The notes beneath the pieces were generated by a model. The model did no database searches, was not told the origin of the DNA, and saw nothing but the letters and a program-made list of their open reading frames with translations. The position numbers and the translations under genes are program-made. From NCBI GenBank assembly GCA_012513545.1, contig JAAZCB010001415.1, forward strand, positions 1 to 13,889: a DNA stretch of 13,889 nt. Direction: 5' to 3'. The DNA is from Clostridiaceae bacterium. GTDB taxonomy: Bacteria > Bacillota_A > Clostridia > Acetivibrionales > Acetivibrionaceae. Position 1 is the stretch's first letter, and every line of letters begins with the position of its first letter. Positions 13,709-13,889 of this stretch are shown here, piece after piece.

Positions 13709-13889
13709 ATGAATGAATCTAAATTATGGACCAAGGATTTCCTTATTGATACAATAGCTAACTTCTTACTATTACTTGCGCATTTTATGCCACTTGTAAC
13801 GATTGCAGTGTATGCAGCAGATCATTATCAAACCTCACCAAGTCAAACTGGACTCGTGGCCGGTATTTATATCATTGGTGTTCTCTTTG
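13709..13889 (+). CDS. MFS transporter, N-terminus only (cut by window end)
   Basis: ATG 13709 is preceded by GAGGG six bases upstream and opens a frame that runs off the window after 60 residues. The visible part starts with a short polar tail containing LWTKDF, then a hydrophobic TM1 (about 11-34), a polar loop (YAADHYQTSPSQTG) and the start of TM2 (LVAGIYIIGVLF). This pattern is typical of multidrug- or sugar-efflux-type MFS proteins of Bacillota. It is a different subfamily from the other two MFS genes in the window. The substrate is unknown and the rest of the protein is not available. Confidence 0.8.
   Translation, partial: MNESKLWTKDFLIDTIANFLLLLAHFMPLVTIAVYAADHYQTSPSQTGLVAGIYIIGVLF

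Noticed and set aside
1..13889. Mobile elements, CRISPR arrays, tRNA or rRNA genes
   Set aside because: No transposase, integrase, regularly spaced repeat, or tRNA/rRNA-like sequence was found on either strand.

Overview
The window comes from a low-GC, strongly Shine-Dalgarno-dependent anaerobe, most likely a member of the Bacillota (Clostridia or Negativicutes). The basis is its AT-rich intergenic DNA, AGGAGG-type ribosome sites, TTG and GTG starts, and proteins typical of strict anaerobes: a flavin/Fe-S enoate reductase-type enzyme, a Mop-type molybdenum hydroxylase and an HdrB-like CCG protein. I cannot name the genus from sequence alone.

Layout, left to right. (1) 1-1812, plus strand: the 3' part of an Old Yellow Enzyme/enoate-reductase-type flavoprotein, cut by the window edge. 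(2) 1881-3128, minus strand: an MFS transporter of the oxalate/formate-antiporter-like group. (3) 3129-3377: a divergent control region with a sigma-A-type promoter for the transporter, a near-consensus sigma-54 (-24/-12) promoter for the next gene, and an 11-bp inverted repeat whose arms face the two promoters symmetrically. (4) 3378-4181: an NAD-type short-chain dehydrogenase. (5) 4420-7278: a one-polypeptide molybdenum hydroxylase (aldehyde oxidoreductase, Mop) that co-aligns with Desulfovibrio gigas MOP along its whole length. (6) 7416-11972: four plus-strand genes. They encode a 760-aa flavin/multi-cluster Fe-S protein, a 65-aa CxxC/CxxC protein, a two-domain SAM methyltransferase and a histidine phosphatase. 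A strong 13-bp stem-loop terminator at 12042-12073 closes this group. (7) 12210-13483: an MFS transporter gene broken by a frameshift near 13044-13052. (8) 13709-end: the start of another MFS transporter.

How the genes may work together. Mop enzymes of this form carry two [2Fe-2S] clusters and Mo-pterin but no FAD domain, so their electrons must leave through another protein. The 760-aa protein directly downstream carries GltD-like N-terminal cysteines, an FAD-binding half-domain, a ferredoxin-like cluster region and two complete CCG domains, so it is a natural acceptor. The pair, together with the 65-aa protein, matches a conserved set that I recall from Desulfovibrio (the DVU_1557 to DVU_1559 families). 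Here the set is extended by a sugar-C-methyltransferase-like protein and a histidine phosphatase whose roles are not known. With the OYE-type reductase, the SDR and the transporters, the region looks like an inducible pathway for uptake and oxidation/reduction of an unsaturated or cyclic alcohol or aldehyde. The substrate cannot be read from the sequence.

The best leads for something undescribed are the Mop electron-output/accessory cluster, the missing NAD(P) domain in the 760-aa protein, an 11-codon Cys-Cys-ending leader ORF followed by mutually exclusive stems at 9998-10111, and the sigma-54 promoter with its symmetric inverted repeat. No tRNA, rRNA, CRISPR array, IS element or integrase was seen.
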